Positions 23,193-33,826 of a DNA stretch of 64,000 nt are shown one piece after another (position 1 is the stretch's first letter; the number at the start of each line of letters is the position of its first letter). A model generated the notes under the pieces. The model was given only the letters and a program-made list of their open reading frames with translations. It had not been told where the DNA came from and ran no database searches. The translations under genes were made by a program, and so were the position numbers. The DNA comes from Thinopyrum elongatum (lineage: Eukaryota; Streptophyta; Magnoliopsida; Poales; Poaceae): contig CM022303.1 of the NCBI GenBank assembly GCA_011799875.1, positions 429,211,108 to 429,275,107 on the forward strand, in the 5' to 3' direction.

Positions 23193-24697
23193 TGATAACC
23201 CACAAGTATAGGGGATCAATCGTAGTCCTTTCGATAAGTAAGAGTGTCGAACCCAATGAGGAGCAGAAGGAAATGACAAGTGGTTTTCAGCAAGGTAATC
23301 TCTGCAAGCACTGAAATTGTCGGTAATGAGTAGTTTGATAGCAAGGTAATTTGTAACGAGCAAGTAACGGTAAATAAAGTGCAGCAAGGTAGCCCAATCC
23401 TTTTGTGGCAACGGACAGGCCAAAATGGTTTATTATAATAAGCAATGCGTTCTTGAGGGTACACGGGAATTTCATCTAGTCACTATCCTCATGTTGGTTT
23501 GATTCGTGTTTGCTACTTTGATAATTTGATATGTGGGCGGACTAGTGCTTAGGTGTTGTTCTTACTTGAACAAACCTCCTACTTATGACTAACCCCCTCG
23601 CAAGCATCCGCAACTACGAGAAAAAGTATTAAGATAAAATCTAACCATAGCATTAAACTTTTGGATATAGATCGGTCCATACGAAGTAGCGCATAAACAA
23701 GGGTTTAAGCTTCTGTTACTCTAACAACCCATCATCTAACAACTACTCCACAATGCATTCCCTTATGCCCAAATATGGCGAAGTGCCATGTAGTCGATGC
23801 ACCACTAAGGGAATCACAACAGACATATCATCAAAATATCGAACACATATCAAATTCACATGATTACTTGCAACAAGATTTCTTCCGTGACCTAAGGAAC
23901 AAAAGTAACTACTCACAAAGGATAATCATGCTCAAGATCAGAGGGGTATTAAATAGCATAATGGTTCTGAACATATAATCTTCCACCAAATAAACCATAT
24001 AGTAATCAACTACAAGATGTAATCAACACTACTAGTCACCCACAGGTACCAATCTAAGGTTCCGGTACAAAGATTGAACACAAGAGATGAACTAGGGTTT
24101 GAGAGGAGATGGTGTTGTTGAAGATGTTGATGAAGATTGGCCTCCCAAAGATGAGAGGGTTGTTAGGGATGACGATGGCGATGATTTCCCCATCCGGGAG
24201 GGAAGTTCCCCCGGCAAAATTGCTCCGCGGACGGCAAAAGTGCTCCTGCCCAAGTTCCGCCTCGAGACGGCGACGCTTAGTCTCGAAAGTCCTCCGCTTA
24301 TTTTCTTTCTAGGTCAAAATGACTTATATACCAGAAGATGGGCACCGGAGGTGGGCAGTGCTGAGCACAACCCACCAGGGTGCACCTGTGGGCCCTGGCG
24401 CGTCCTGGTGTCTTTTGCTCACCAGGTGGGCCCCCTCTAGTAGTTATTTGCTCCAGTATTTTTTATATATTCCAAAACAATTTCCCGTAAATTTTCAGCT
24501 CATTTGGAGATGTGCAGAATATGTCACTCTAACATAGCCTTTTCAGGTCCAGAATTCCAGCTGCCGGCATTCTCCCTCTTTGTGTAAACCTTGCATATTA
24601 TGAGAGAAAAGGCATTAGAATTACTCCATAAAGCATTATTATGCATAAAAACATTATAAATAACAGTAGGAAAACATGATGCAAAATGGACGTATCA
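23193..24697 (-). repeat. 3' LTR of the second Athila-like element
   Basis: 1505 bases in plus coordinates from TGATAACCCACAAG to GGACGTATCA, followed by ACTCCCCCAAGCTTAG, the polypurine tract read from the other strand. The same CCCCAAGCTTA motif adjoins the LTR at 377. No coding content is seen. Confidence 0.82.
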
Positions 24698-26076
24698 ACT
24701 CCCCCAAGCTTAGACCTCGCTTGTCCTCAAGCGAAAACCAAAATCGAAAAACATGTCCACATGCTTAGAGAGAGAGGTGTCGATAAAAACAAAATACGGA
24801 CATCGAAGCATCATGCTTATTATTATAACAGCAAAAAACTTTATCATAAAACTTTATCACACAACATTATCATATAACTTGTCGTGAACAAGTAACAATT
24901 CATCACAATATCGAAGTAGAAGCATAAACTCTATTCAAAACCAACAAATTATGTTCTCAGTCAACTTTACAACTAAAATTCATCATCTTTTCAGGAAGGG
25001 TCTCGTATCAGAACCTTTTGGCAAGTCCACATACTCAACCATCATATAGTCTTCTATGATTGCTAACACTCACCTCATACACATGAGCAAAGAGTTTCAA
25101 CCGGACACATAGAAAGATAGGGGCTTATAGTTTCGCCTCCCAACGTATTCACCTCAAGGGTGATGTCAACAATAATAACTCATGCTCACCAATATCCAAC
25201 TGGATATATGTGCCTAGATCTTTCCTCACCACATGATGCTTGCATAAAGAGAAAATAAAAAGGAATAGGGAAGAATACTTTGACTCTTGCATAAAAGTAA
25301 AAGATAGGCCCCTCGCAGAGGGAAGCAGAGATTGTCATGCACTTTTTGCTTTGTATGCTCAATCTCTTAGTGCAAAAGAATGTCATGTTATATTACCCCT
25401 TATGATAGCAACCTTTATTATGCAGTCTGTCGCATTTATTACTTTGCCATCACAAGTTCATACAACGCTCAATTTTCTCTTACACTAAATGATCCAACAC
25501 ATTTAGCAGCAATTTTTATTGCCTTATTGCACCGATGAAAACTTACTTGAAGGATCTTACTCAATCCATAGGTACGTATGGTGGACTCTCAAAATAAGAT
25601 TGTGAGTTTAAGGGTTTTTGGATGCACAAGTAGTATCTCTACTTAGTGCGAAGTTTTTGGCTAGCAAGGATATTGAGCAAGCACCACATGTTAAAGGATC
25701 TATGACAATATAACTTCTATGTGAATATGAACAAACATAAAATCATTATGTTGTCTTCCTTGTACAATGTCAACAATTTTGGCATATAATATTTTGATGG
25801 GGGCTCACAATCATAAAAGATGTCCAAGATAGTGTATTTGCATGTGAATCTTCTCTTCCCTTATTAATTTTTTCATGAATTGCATCATTGATGAATGCTA
25901 TGCTTGTCAACTTTCAACAAATTTTACCACTTGTACTTTTCTTTATGTTATGTTATTACTTAACATAAGATTAGCATATGATCTTTTTCATTATTTCCTT
26001 TTACTTTGATTAAAACATAAAAGCAAACAAAGAAAAACTTGAACTAAACTTTATGATATATCTCACACACGATTAC

Positions 26077-26114
<38 letters not shown>

Positions 26115-26285
26115 CACTAAGCAAACACTCGAAGAAAGATCGAACTAAACTTTTATTCGACTAATTCAAAAGATAGCTAAAGATCGAACTAAGATAAATA
26201 AAGTCAAAGAAGGTGGTGGTGATACGATACCGGGGCACCTCCCCCAAGCTTGGCACAAGCCAATGGGAGTGCCCATACCATGAAA
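24698..26285 (-). other. Non-coding 3' region of the second Athila-like element
   Basis: AT-rich sequence with no protein motif on either strand. It contains a GATA microsatellite at about 26081-26114. CTCCCCCAAGCTTGG occurs again near 26238, close to the ORF remnant, echoing the tract at 24698. Confidence 0.55.
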
Positions 26286-26840
26286 TCAAGTCTCCTTTGG
26301 TGGTGAGGATGATGATGGTGGTGGTGATGAGGCCATGTTCCCCGATATACTCAGGAGTAGCTCCCTCAAGCTTTGAATCTCTTGAAGGGCTCGATGAAGT
26401 AACTCAGTGTTTTTCTCCACTTCAGCCATAATGTGTTTATTCTCCGGGCCCCAAGAGTTTGTTCCTGCATCACTTTCTCTTGGATGAGGTATGTCCCAAT
26501 TGGACGGTAGGTGCACACGAGGAGTATTGTGAATCAAATTTTAAAAATTGTTTCGATGTAACTTGTGTAAAGGCCTCCTTGGAGGGAGTTCTTCTTGCAC
26601 TTCGGGGCTTTCTTGACTGTTTGTTAGTCTCATGGCCTCATGGGGATTAGGACGAGTGGAGATGTCGGCTGGTGTGCCCCTCTCGGAGTCTGGAAGGTGA
26701 ACTCCAAGTAAGTTCCCCTCATCTTCCTCCATGGCAACATCCTCATTTCCCTCTCCTTCTAGCTCCTCCTATAGCAACCAAGCATCGTCTTCCACGTTGC
26801 TGGAGGAGAGGGAAGAAATGAGGCTAGCTCGATGGATCTG
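26286..26840 (-). pseudogene. Post-integrase ORF remnant, function unknown
   Basis: A minus-strand frame with an acidic start (MEEDEGNLL at 26732) runs to 26541, meets one TAA, and continues in register to 26286. Residues after the stop include a likely coiled coil (EVEKNTELLHRALQEIQSLRELLLSI) followed by a Ser/Pro-rich tail. Upstream of the ATG the same frame holds EELEGEGNEDVA after another stop, so the original start was further right. It lies where Athila elements carry their extra ORF, but I see no signal peptide or membrane segment that would make it envelope-like. It could be a non-envelope accessory ORF of this family. Confidence 0.4.
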
Positions 26841-27103
26841 ACAGAAAAACAACAAGAAACAAGAACAGAAGATTTCTCTGTGATACGAAGGTCAGTACGT
26901 TCGGAAGGTTCCTAAGCTGGGCACAACCCACCTCGGCATGCCAGGCAAGGCAGGCGTGCCCTGGTGTCTTGTGCCCTCCTCGGTTGCCTTCCTGGTTATT
27001 TCTTTTTTTCCTAATTTTTGTAACATTCCAAAACTGACAGAAAATATTTTTGCTGATTTTTCAGAGTCCGTTTACTTACCGTATCACGTAGCTCCTCTTT
27101 TTT

Positions 27104-28884
27104 TCACGATTCTGGAGTGTTCTGTAAGGTTTCTTTTATGTGTTCCTCCGGTGTCATAGTTTGAATAATATTGCTTTCGACATTAATGAGCATACCTGGG
27201 ATATAGTGTTTAATTCTTTGCCCATTGACCACTTTCTGGTTAGTACCTTCGGCATTATTTATTTTGATAGCTCCAAAACGATAAACCTCTTCGATAATAT
27301 ATGGTCCTTCCCAATTGGAGAGAAGTTTTCCTGCAAAGAATCTAAAACGAGAGTTGTACAAAAGAACATATTCACCCACTTGGAATTCCCGCTTTTGGAT
27401 CCTTTTATCATGCCATCTTTTAACTTTTTCTTTAAATAATTTGACATTTTCATAAGCTTGGGTTCTCCACTCATCTAGCGAGCTAATATCAAATGACCTC
27501 TTTTCACCGGCAAGTTTGAAGTCATAGTTGAGTTCTTTAATTGCCCAATATGCTTTATTTTCTAACTCAAGAGGTAAATGACAAGCTTTTCCACAAACCA
27601 TTTTATAAGGAAACATACCCATAGGATTTTTATAAGCTGTTCTGTAGGCCCAAAGTGCATCATCTAATTTCTTAGACCAATTCTTTGAGGACCTATTGAC
27701 AGTCTTTTGTAATATTAATTTTATTTCTCTATTGCTAAGGTTAGCATGACCACTAGATTGAGGATGATAGGGTGATGCAATTCTATGGTTAACATCATAT
27801 TTAGCAAGCATTTTACGGAAAGCACCATGAATAAAGTGTGAACCACCATCAGTCATTCAATATCTAGGGACTCCAAACCATGGGAAAATAACTTCTTTAA
27901 GCATTTTAATGGAAATGTTATGATCAGCACTACTAGTTGGAATAGCTTCTACTCACTTAGTAACATAATCACCAGCAACCAAAATATGAGTGTACCCATT
28001 AGACGAAGGAAAAGGTCCCATATAATCAAAACCCCAAACATCAAATGGTTCAACAGCAAGTGGATAATTCATAGGCATTTCCTGCGCTTACCAATATTAC
28101 CAATTCTTTGACATTCATCACAAGATAAAACAAACTTATGGGCATCCTTGAAGAGAGTAGGCCAATAAAAACCAGATTGCAATACCTTGTGAGCAGTTCT
28201 ATCTCCCGCATGATGTCCTCCATAGGCTTCAGAGTGACATTTCTGTAAGATTTGTTCCTGTTCATGCTCAAGTACACAACGTCTAATAATACCAAATACT
28301 CCTTCTTTATAAAGATGTGGGTCATCCCAAAAGTAATGTCTTAAATCATAATAGAAATTTTTCTTTTGTTGGTATGTGAAACTAGGTGGTATGTATTTAG
28401 CAACAATGTAATTAGCATAGTCACCATACCAAGGAGTGTTATGAGAAACATTTATTGCAGCTAGTTGTTCATCAGGAAAACTATCATCAATAGGTAGTGG
28501 GTCATCAAGAATATTTTCTAACCTAGACAAGTTGTCAGCTACGGCGTTCTCAGCTCCTTTCCTATCAGTAATATGTAAATCAAATTCTTGTAGCAAGAGA
28601 GCCCACCTACTGAGCCTAGGTTTAGTATCTTTCTTTTCCATAAGATATTTTATAGCAGCATTATCAGTGTGAACAATTACTTTGTAATCAACAATATAAG
28701 ATCCGAATTTATCATAAGGAAACACAAATGCAAAAAATTGTTTTTCAGTAGTAGCATAATTTCTTTGGGCACTGTCTAGGGTTTTACTAGCATAATGGAT
28801 AACATTTAATTTCTTACCAACTCTTTGTCCTAGAACAACACCAACAACATAATCACTAGCATCACACATAATTTCAAAAAGCAA
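27104..28884 (-). pseudogene. RNase H and integrase of the second Athila-like element
   Basis: The open stretch 28884-28069 starts in RNase H ([58 protein letters not shown]) and continues into the integrase zinc-binding region ([27 protein letters not shown]). A one-base loss near 28080 shifts the frame. The catalytic core follows (WGFDYMGPF) with two in-frame TGA codons, near 27956 and 27858. The last open stretch 27856-27104 has MTDGGSHF, SGHANLSNREIK as the Glu region, and a C-terminal domain with LLSNWEGPYIIEEV. Gene order, and an integrase without a chromodomain, fit the Athila group. It cannot make a full enzyme. Confidence 0.87.
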
Positions 28885-28937
28885 GTTCCAATCAAGTGGC
28901 TAGAACAACACCAACAGCATAATCACTAGCATCACAC
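28830..28937. repeat. 38-base direct duplication at the truncation point
   Basis: CTAGAACAACACCAACA at 28830-28867 recurs at 28900-28937 with one difference (A to G), 70 bases apart. The copies encode the same RNase H segment. The second copy carries the residue (Ala rather than Val) I regard as usual for the family, so it may come from a different element. Confidence 0.85.
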
Positions 28938-29039
28938 CTTACCGGGCTGTTTTGCCAGCTTCGCGCCTGCTTGCTTGACACATCCCAGGACGGGTGTCAT
29001 TTGGAGGTATTTTCCGTAGGAAGTGCTGCCATGTGGCAG
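28938..29039 (-). repeat. Inverted fragment of a Tat-type LTR
   Basis: This is the reverse complement of the LTR segment equivalent to 12674-12776, with roughly 85 percent identity by eye. It begins with CTTACCGGGC, which is one arm of the LTR palindrome, so the break lies at the centre of that palindrome. It ends where the CACTA terminus begins. Confidence 0.8.
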
Positions 29040-29578
29040 CACTACAAAAAAGAGACACATCCGTGACATTTTGGGCCGAACGAATTTTTTTTCTATCATT
29101 CTTATGACACTTCTATGACGATAATTGTGACAAAACCCGGTATCATCATAGATGTGGTGGGATCCTACTTCTATGACAAAAAATCATGACAGAAAATGGG
29201 CTTTTCGACCTGGGCGGGCCAGAGACGCAGCTGCATGACATTCTTTGGGCCGTCCATGACGGAAAAAAACCATGGTAGAAGCGAGGGCGAGGAAAATATC
29301 GGGGAGTTCCCGGTTACGGTGGGTGGTCGGGGCCGAGCGATGCACGGAGGGATCGCGCGTTTCTCTCGTACATGTATGCACGTGGGTGCGAGGCGTTGGG
29401 CTCTAACTGAACCTGAGCGAGGCGTTCGCCTACTGAACCCGAGCGATTACACTGGCTACCCATTACTGAACCCGAGCGATCGATCGATCCCTGGCTGTTA
29501 ACTGATCCCGATCGAGCGTTTCCTTCGCTACTACTGCTAACTGAAGCCAATCAAACCTGCTGCCTCCTAATGAACAGT

Positions 29579-29960
29579 TAGCGTTGTTGGGGGTTGGATG
29601 AACAGTTCCCGGTGGGGGTTGGATGAACAGGACCCTGTGGTAGTAGAGGTCGTTGCCGCTGGATGAACAGGACCCCGATCGAGCCGGTTGGGGTGGATGA
29701 ACAGGATCCCGTGGAGGGCTGGTTGAACAGTAGCCGGTGGAGGGCTGGATGAACAGTAGCCCGTGGAGGGGTGGTTGAACAGTAGCCGGTGGAGGCTGGA
29801 TGAACAGGAGCCCGTGGATGAACAGTAGCTGGTGGAGGCAGGAGGGAGACACCGTGGATGAACAGTCGCAGGTGGAGGCTGGAGGAGGTCGACGGTGGAT
29901 GAACAGTAGCCCGTGGAGGTTGTAGCGAGGCAGTAGATGGTGGATGAACAGTAGCCCGTG
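29579..29960 (+). repeat. GGATGAACAG minisatellite in the CACTA body
   Basis: About thirteen copies of GGWTGAACAG, usually followed by TAGCCCGTGGAGG or similar, at uneven spacing of 20-45 bases. All three frames of the minus strand stay open across it, which explains the long unrecognisable frames there. Confidence 0.85.
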
Positions 29961-29968
29961 GAGTCCCG

Positions 29969-30235
29969 TTTTGCGGTACGCCACACCCCTCCCGATGAAC
30001 CGGGCCCCTGTTTCGACTGTAGGAGGTCGAAGAGAAGTCTGTTTCCTCCATTTTGCGGTACGCCACACCCCTCCCGATCAACAGGACCCCGTTTCGACCG
30101 TATGACGTCGAAGAGAAGTCCATTTCCTCTATTTTGTGGTATGCCACACCCCTCCCGGTGAACAGGATCCCATTTCGACCGTTGGCGGTCGAACAGAAGG
30201 CCGTTTCCTCTGTTCTGCGGTACGCCAGGCCTCGT
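29969..30235 (+). repeat. 81-82-base tandem repeat in the CACTA body
   Basis: TTTTGCGGTACGCCACACCC begins at 29969, 30051, 30132 (TTTTGTGG) and 30213 (TTCTGCGG, then diverging). The period is very regular. Each unit also contains TTTCGACYGT and a GGTCGAASAGAAG phrase. Confidence 0.87.
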
Positions 30236-30679
30236 TTCGGCAGTTCCGTCCAAGCTGGTTGGCTCCCGATGAACACGACACATTCCGTTGCCTCCCGATG
30301 AACACGACGACATAGTTTCTCTATTCCGACCCAGCTGGTTGGCTACCGATGAACAGGACGCCGTCGCTGCTCTCCGCTGCCTCTCCATGTACACGAGCCC
30401 TGGCCGTACGTATGCGTGAGTAGGCATTCGAGACCCCGCCCGTATGTATGTACGTGACCTTATTTACTTTCTTGCACCCTAGCTGTATGTACGTGTACAT
30501 GATATTGACGGGACTGTGTGACATGCTATGTCCGCACCTCTACTACGACACATGCCCTTCCCTACTCGGCCACGGTTCATCGCTACAGCCTGCAGACAGA
30601 CCGATCGACTAGTATGTACGTACACGTTCGCGACCAGAATGATAACGCTACGTATGCTTCAACCAAGTGGGTCCCGACT

Positions 30680-33450
30680 ATCAGGGAGGATAAGAAGGCA
30701 CTTCCTTGCATGCGAAGTTATTGCTGGTGGGTCCCAGCTGTCAGGGGGAGAATCATTTTTTTTGCCCATAATATGGCCGCACTTCCTTGTGTGCGAAGAT
30801 GTAGCTGGTGGGTCCCAGCAGTCAGGGCGGAAACGTTTTTTCGCGAAATACGATGGCCTGTCCGGTGGGTCCCCGCTGTCAGGTGGAGGAATAATTATTT
30901 TACACGTAATAAGGTTGCACTTCCTTGCTGCGGCTGTGGACCCAGCTGTCAGCCTCTCCATGTACAGTACTCTTCCAATGGAAGTCATTCCTTGACCACA
31001 TTGACCACGCCGTGCTGAGAGCACCAAGGCGGTGGACGACGGCGAGGCCTAGGAAGGGGATGACGCGGAGCCCGGAAGACGTGGTAGTGGATGCCCACGC
31101 GAAGAGGAGTACGAGGGTTGACGGGTTCGGCTGCGGTGTGAGGCTGCTGTCGCCGCAGAATAACAGGGGTTGTGGGTGAGTAGAGGGATGGCCTAGCCAG
31201 AGGTTGGAGTAGGGTGGGGCGGTCAGGCCTGCGCAGCAGCAGAGCTAGCCACCGGAGGCAGGAGCAGGTGGCACGACCGGCGCTCATTTGGGCGGCTGGA
31301 GCAAGAAGACCAGAGGTTGAAGAAGCACTACGGCCGTTGGATGGACATCGTACGGTCACTGGAGCTAGAATCATTCATATTGACTAAGTTGACAAAGCCC
31401 TCCATCCGCGTCAACTTAGTAGGCCCACAAGTCAGCCTCCCACTATGGTGGGTCCCAGCTAGCAGGGGGAGTATTTATTTATTTTTGCATAATAAGGAGG
31501 CACTTCCTTGCGTGCGAAGATACAGAGGCCCTTCCGGTGGGTCCCAGCTGTCAGGTGGAGGAATCATTATATTGCCCGTAATAAGGAGGCATTTCCTTGC
31601 GTGCGGCCGTGGACCCAGCTGTCAGCCTCTCCAGGTACAGTCCACTTCCGATGGATGTCGTTCGTTGACCATGTTGACCACGCCGCGATGAGAGCACCAG
31701 GGCGGTGGACGACGACGAGGCCTAGGAAGGGAACGACACGGAGCCCGGGAAGACTCGGCAGTTGTTTCCCATGCAGAGGGTAGTACGAGGGTTCACTGGT
31801 TCGTCTGCCGTCACCGGAGAATAACAACAGGTGTGGGTGAGTAGAGGGATGGCTAGGCCAGCGATGGGAGTACGGTGGGGCGGTGAGGCCTGCGCGGCAA
31901 CACAGCCGGCCGCGGGAGGAGGGAGCAGGCAGTTCCGCCGGCGCTTGTTTGAGCGGCTGGAGCAGGAATAGCAGATATTGAAGAAGCACGACGACCATTG
32001 GATGGACATCCAACAGTCACTGCTCTTGTGTATTGACTAAGTTGACACGGCGTTGCGTGTGCGTTGACCTTTTTTTAGGAAAGCGTACGCGTCAACCTAT
32101 AGTAGGCGCACAAGTCAGCCTCAAATGTGTGGAAAACAGCATACAACCCATCTGCCATTATTTCTAATAATTTACAGCCCATTTGCTAATTCTTAAGGAT
32201 TTTTTTGGAGCCCATCTTCTTTTTGTTAGCATTACAGCCCATATTGTGGCCACGGTTAAAAATTATACGAAATTTTGCATATTTTGGTGCGGTCAACTAT
32301 TTTTAATCCCGAAATTTTGAATCACATTCAAACTAATTTGAAAAATAAATTTATATAAATATAAAATCCAAATAATTGTCCACGCATAAAAATCAATGGA
32401 ATTTAAAATCTTGAAATGAAAAAAAATGAAACTAATTCTCAGTTTGATGTGTTTTAAAAATGTATAGCCCATTTCTCATTACTGATAGCCAATTTTCTGG
32501 GCAAGCCGAATGAAACTCTCCTCGTCTTGAAAGATTTGCAGCCCAGCAGGGCTGACAAAGCAAGTAGGCCTCGGTTGGGTATTTCTTTAAAGAAGTAGAC
32601 TGGGCTAGCCATTTTCAGCAAGAAAAAAACACAACTGGGCTCATGATGTGGTAAACATAAATAAAACCCTGGCTAGACGGGCCACAGCCCCCGCACAGCC
32701 CCGTTGTTACCCTAATCCATCTCTAAAACTAGTATAAATAACAACTGCTTGTTCCTAAAAAAAAGTAAATAACAACTGTGCGCCCTGCTGGGTCCCTGGT
32801 GTGAGCCGCTCGTTGTGTAATTCTCTGGTTTATTGACTACGTCGACAATGGCGTGGGCCCCAGATGTCCAACCATTAGGAGGAACCATTTTTTTGGGCTT
32901 GTAATAACGAGGCACTTGCTTGCGTACTGCCATGACCCTGGTGGGTCCCTACTGTCATCCTCTCCACGTACAGTCATCTCCTTGTTCCTCTCGATTGTTG
33001 ACGATGTTGACAACGCAAGAGGACGGCGCACCGCGCACGCCGAGCCAACCAAGGCGGAGGACGACGGTGAGGCCTCGGACGGAACGAACAGGAGCCGTGG
33101 AAGATGCGCCAATCCAGTCGCAGGCGGAGGGGAGTACGAGGGTTGACTGGTTCGGGTGCAGGTGCATGTTGGGGCTAACGTCGCCGAAGAATAACAGGAC
33201 GTGTGGGGGAATAGAGGGAGGGACTGGTCAACGTTGGAGGGTACGGTATGGCGGCGTAGGCGCACCCAGCCGTGGGAGGAGGGAGTAGGCGGAACCGACG
33301 GGGTGGTTTGGTTTGGGCGGCTGGAGGAAGAAGACAAGAGATAGAAGATACATGACAGATGTTGGATGTCAATCCAACGGCTGGTAGGCAGAATCGTTTG
33401 TTGACTAGCTAGTAAGTCGACACCACCTTGGATAGGCTTTTTCCTCATGG
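30680..33450 (+). repeat. Large repeat units (about 670 bases) in the CACTA body
   Basis: Each unit has GGGTCCCAGCTGTCAG, AATAAGGAGGCACTTCCTTG, a TTGACCACG phrase, GGCGGTGGACGACG, GAATAACAGG and GGCGGCTGGAG in the same order. The TTGACCACG-type landmark occurs near 31001, 31674 and 33006, so spacings are about 673 and twice 666. The middle interval (32130-32780) is AT-rich and contains several ACAGCCCAT phrases. No coding motif is present. Confidence 0.75.
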
Positions 33451-33530
33451 GTCCCTAATGTCAGAATCCAAATCTGTCACGGTCATGCAGCCTTTCTTAT
33501 GAAAATTTACAGCCCATTTGGTTTGCAAGT

Positions 33531-33826
33531 TCAAAATAAGTTTGTGGGTGCTGGTGGGGGCTAATCACTTGGGTACTGTAATGCACAGTGAGCTCAAGCA
33601 GCCAGCGAGAGTGATGTTATTTCCCTTGGTTGGGATTTGTTACAATATTTCACTCTTAATTAAATGAATGGCAAGCCATTTGCCTTGTTTCATAGAAAAT
33701 ATGATAGTCACAGCCGAGTTGAAAAGGGCAACAACATCTAACTACAGCTTACAAACTGTACAAAAGCACGAGGGTTAATTGTTCATCAGGTTTAGACAAA
33801 ACCCAGATTGAAAAGGGCAACAACAT
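33531..33826. other. 3' flank of the F-box pseudogene
   Basis: Nothing coding. A 30-base phrase, TTGAAAAGGGCAACAACATC plus flanks, occurs near 33719 and again near 33808, about 89 bases apart. Confidence 0.5.

Larger units (their letters stand above)
23193..28937 (-). mobile_element. Athila-lineage Gypsy element, 3' part only (LTR, integrase, RNase H)
   Basis: In minus orientation the order from right to left is RNase H, integrase, a post-integrase ORF remnant, a non-coding stretch, a polypurine tract near 24698 and the 3' LTR. Reverse transcriptase, protease, gag and the 5' LTR are missing: the element is cut at 28899/28937 and joined to unrelated sequence. The RNase H and integrase are close in style to Athila-group elements. 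It is not the lost half of the element at 1-7204, because the LTR sequences differ in their interior. Confidence 0.82.
29040..33530 (+). mobile_element. CACTA (En/Spm-type) transposon, one terminus and repeat-rich body
   Basis: CACTACAAAAAAG at 29040 is the diagnostic terminus of plant CACTA elements. The following 250 bases alternate ATGACA and TGTCA-type words, the subterminal repeats such elements use to bind transposase. The body consists of tandem arrays with no transposase motif, so this is a non-autonomous or truncated copy. I found no matching CTTTTTTGTAGTG end before the F-box locus, so the right limit is approximate. It is placed where AGCCCATTTGG-type phrases stop. The left side lies in an inverted Tat LTR fragment; the 3-base target duplication cannot be confirmed. 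Confidence 0.7.

Noticed and set aside
29969..30235. CRISPR-like array (regular 81-82-base units)
   Set aside because: The units are direct tandem repeats without separate spacers, within a plant CACTA transposon.
29463..30427. Minus-strand frames of 286, 232 and 201 residues
   Set aside because: All three overlap the minisatellite and the 81-base array of the CACTA element. Their peptides are repeats of the DNA unit and no domain is present.
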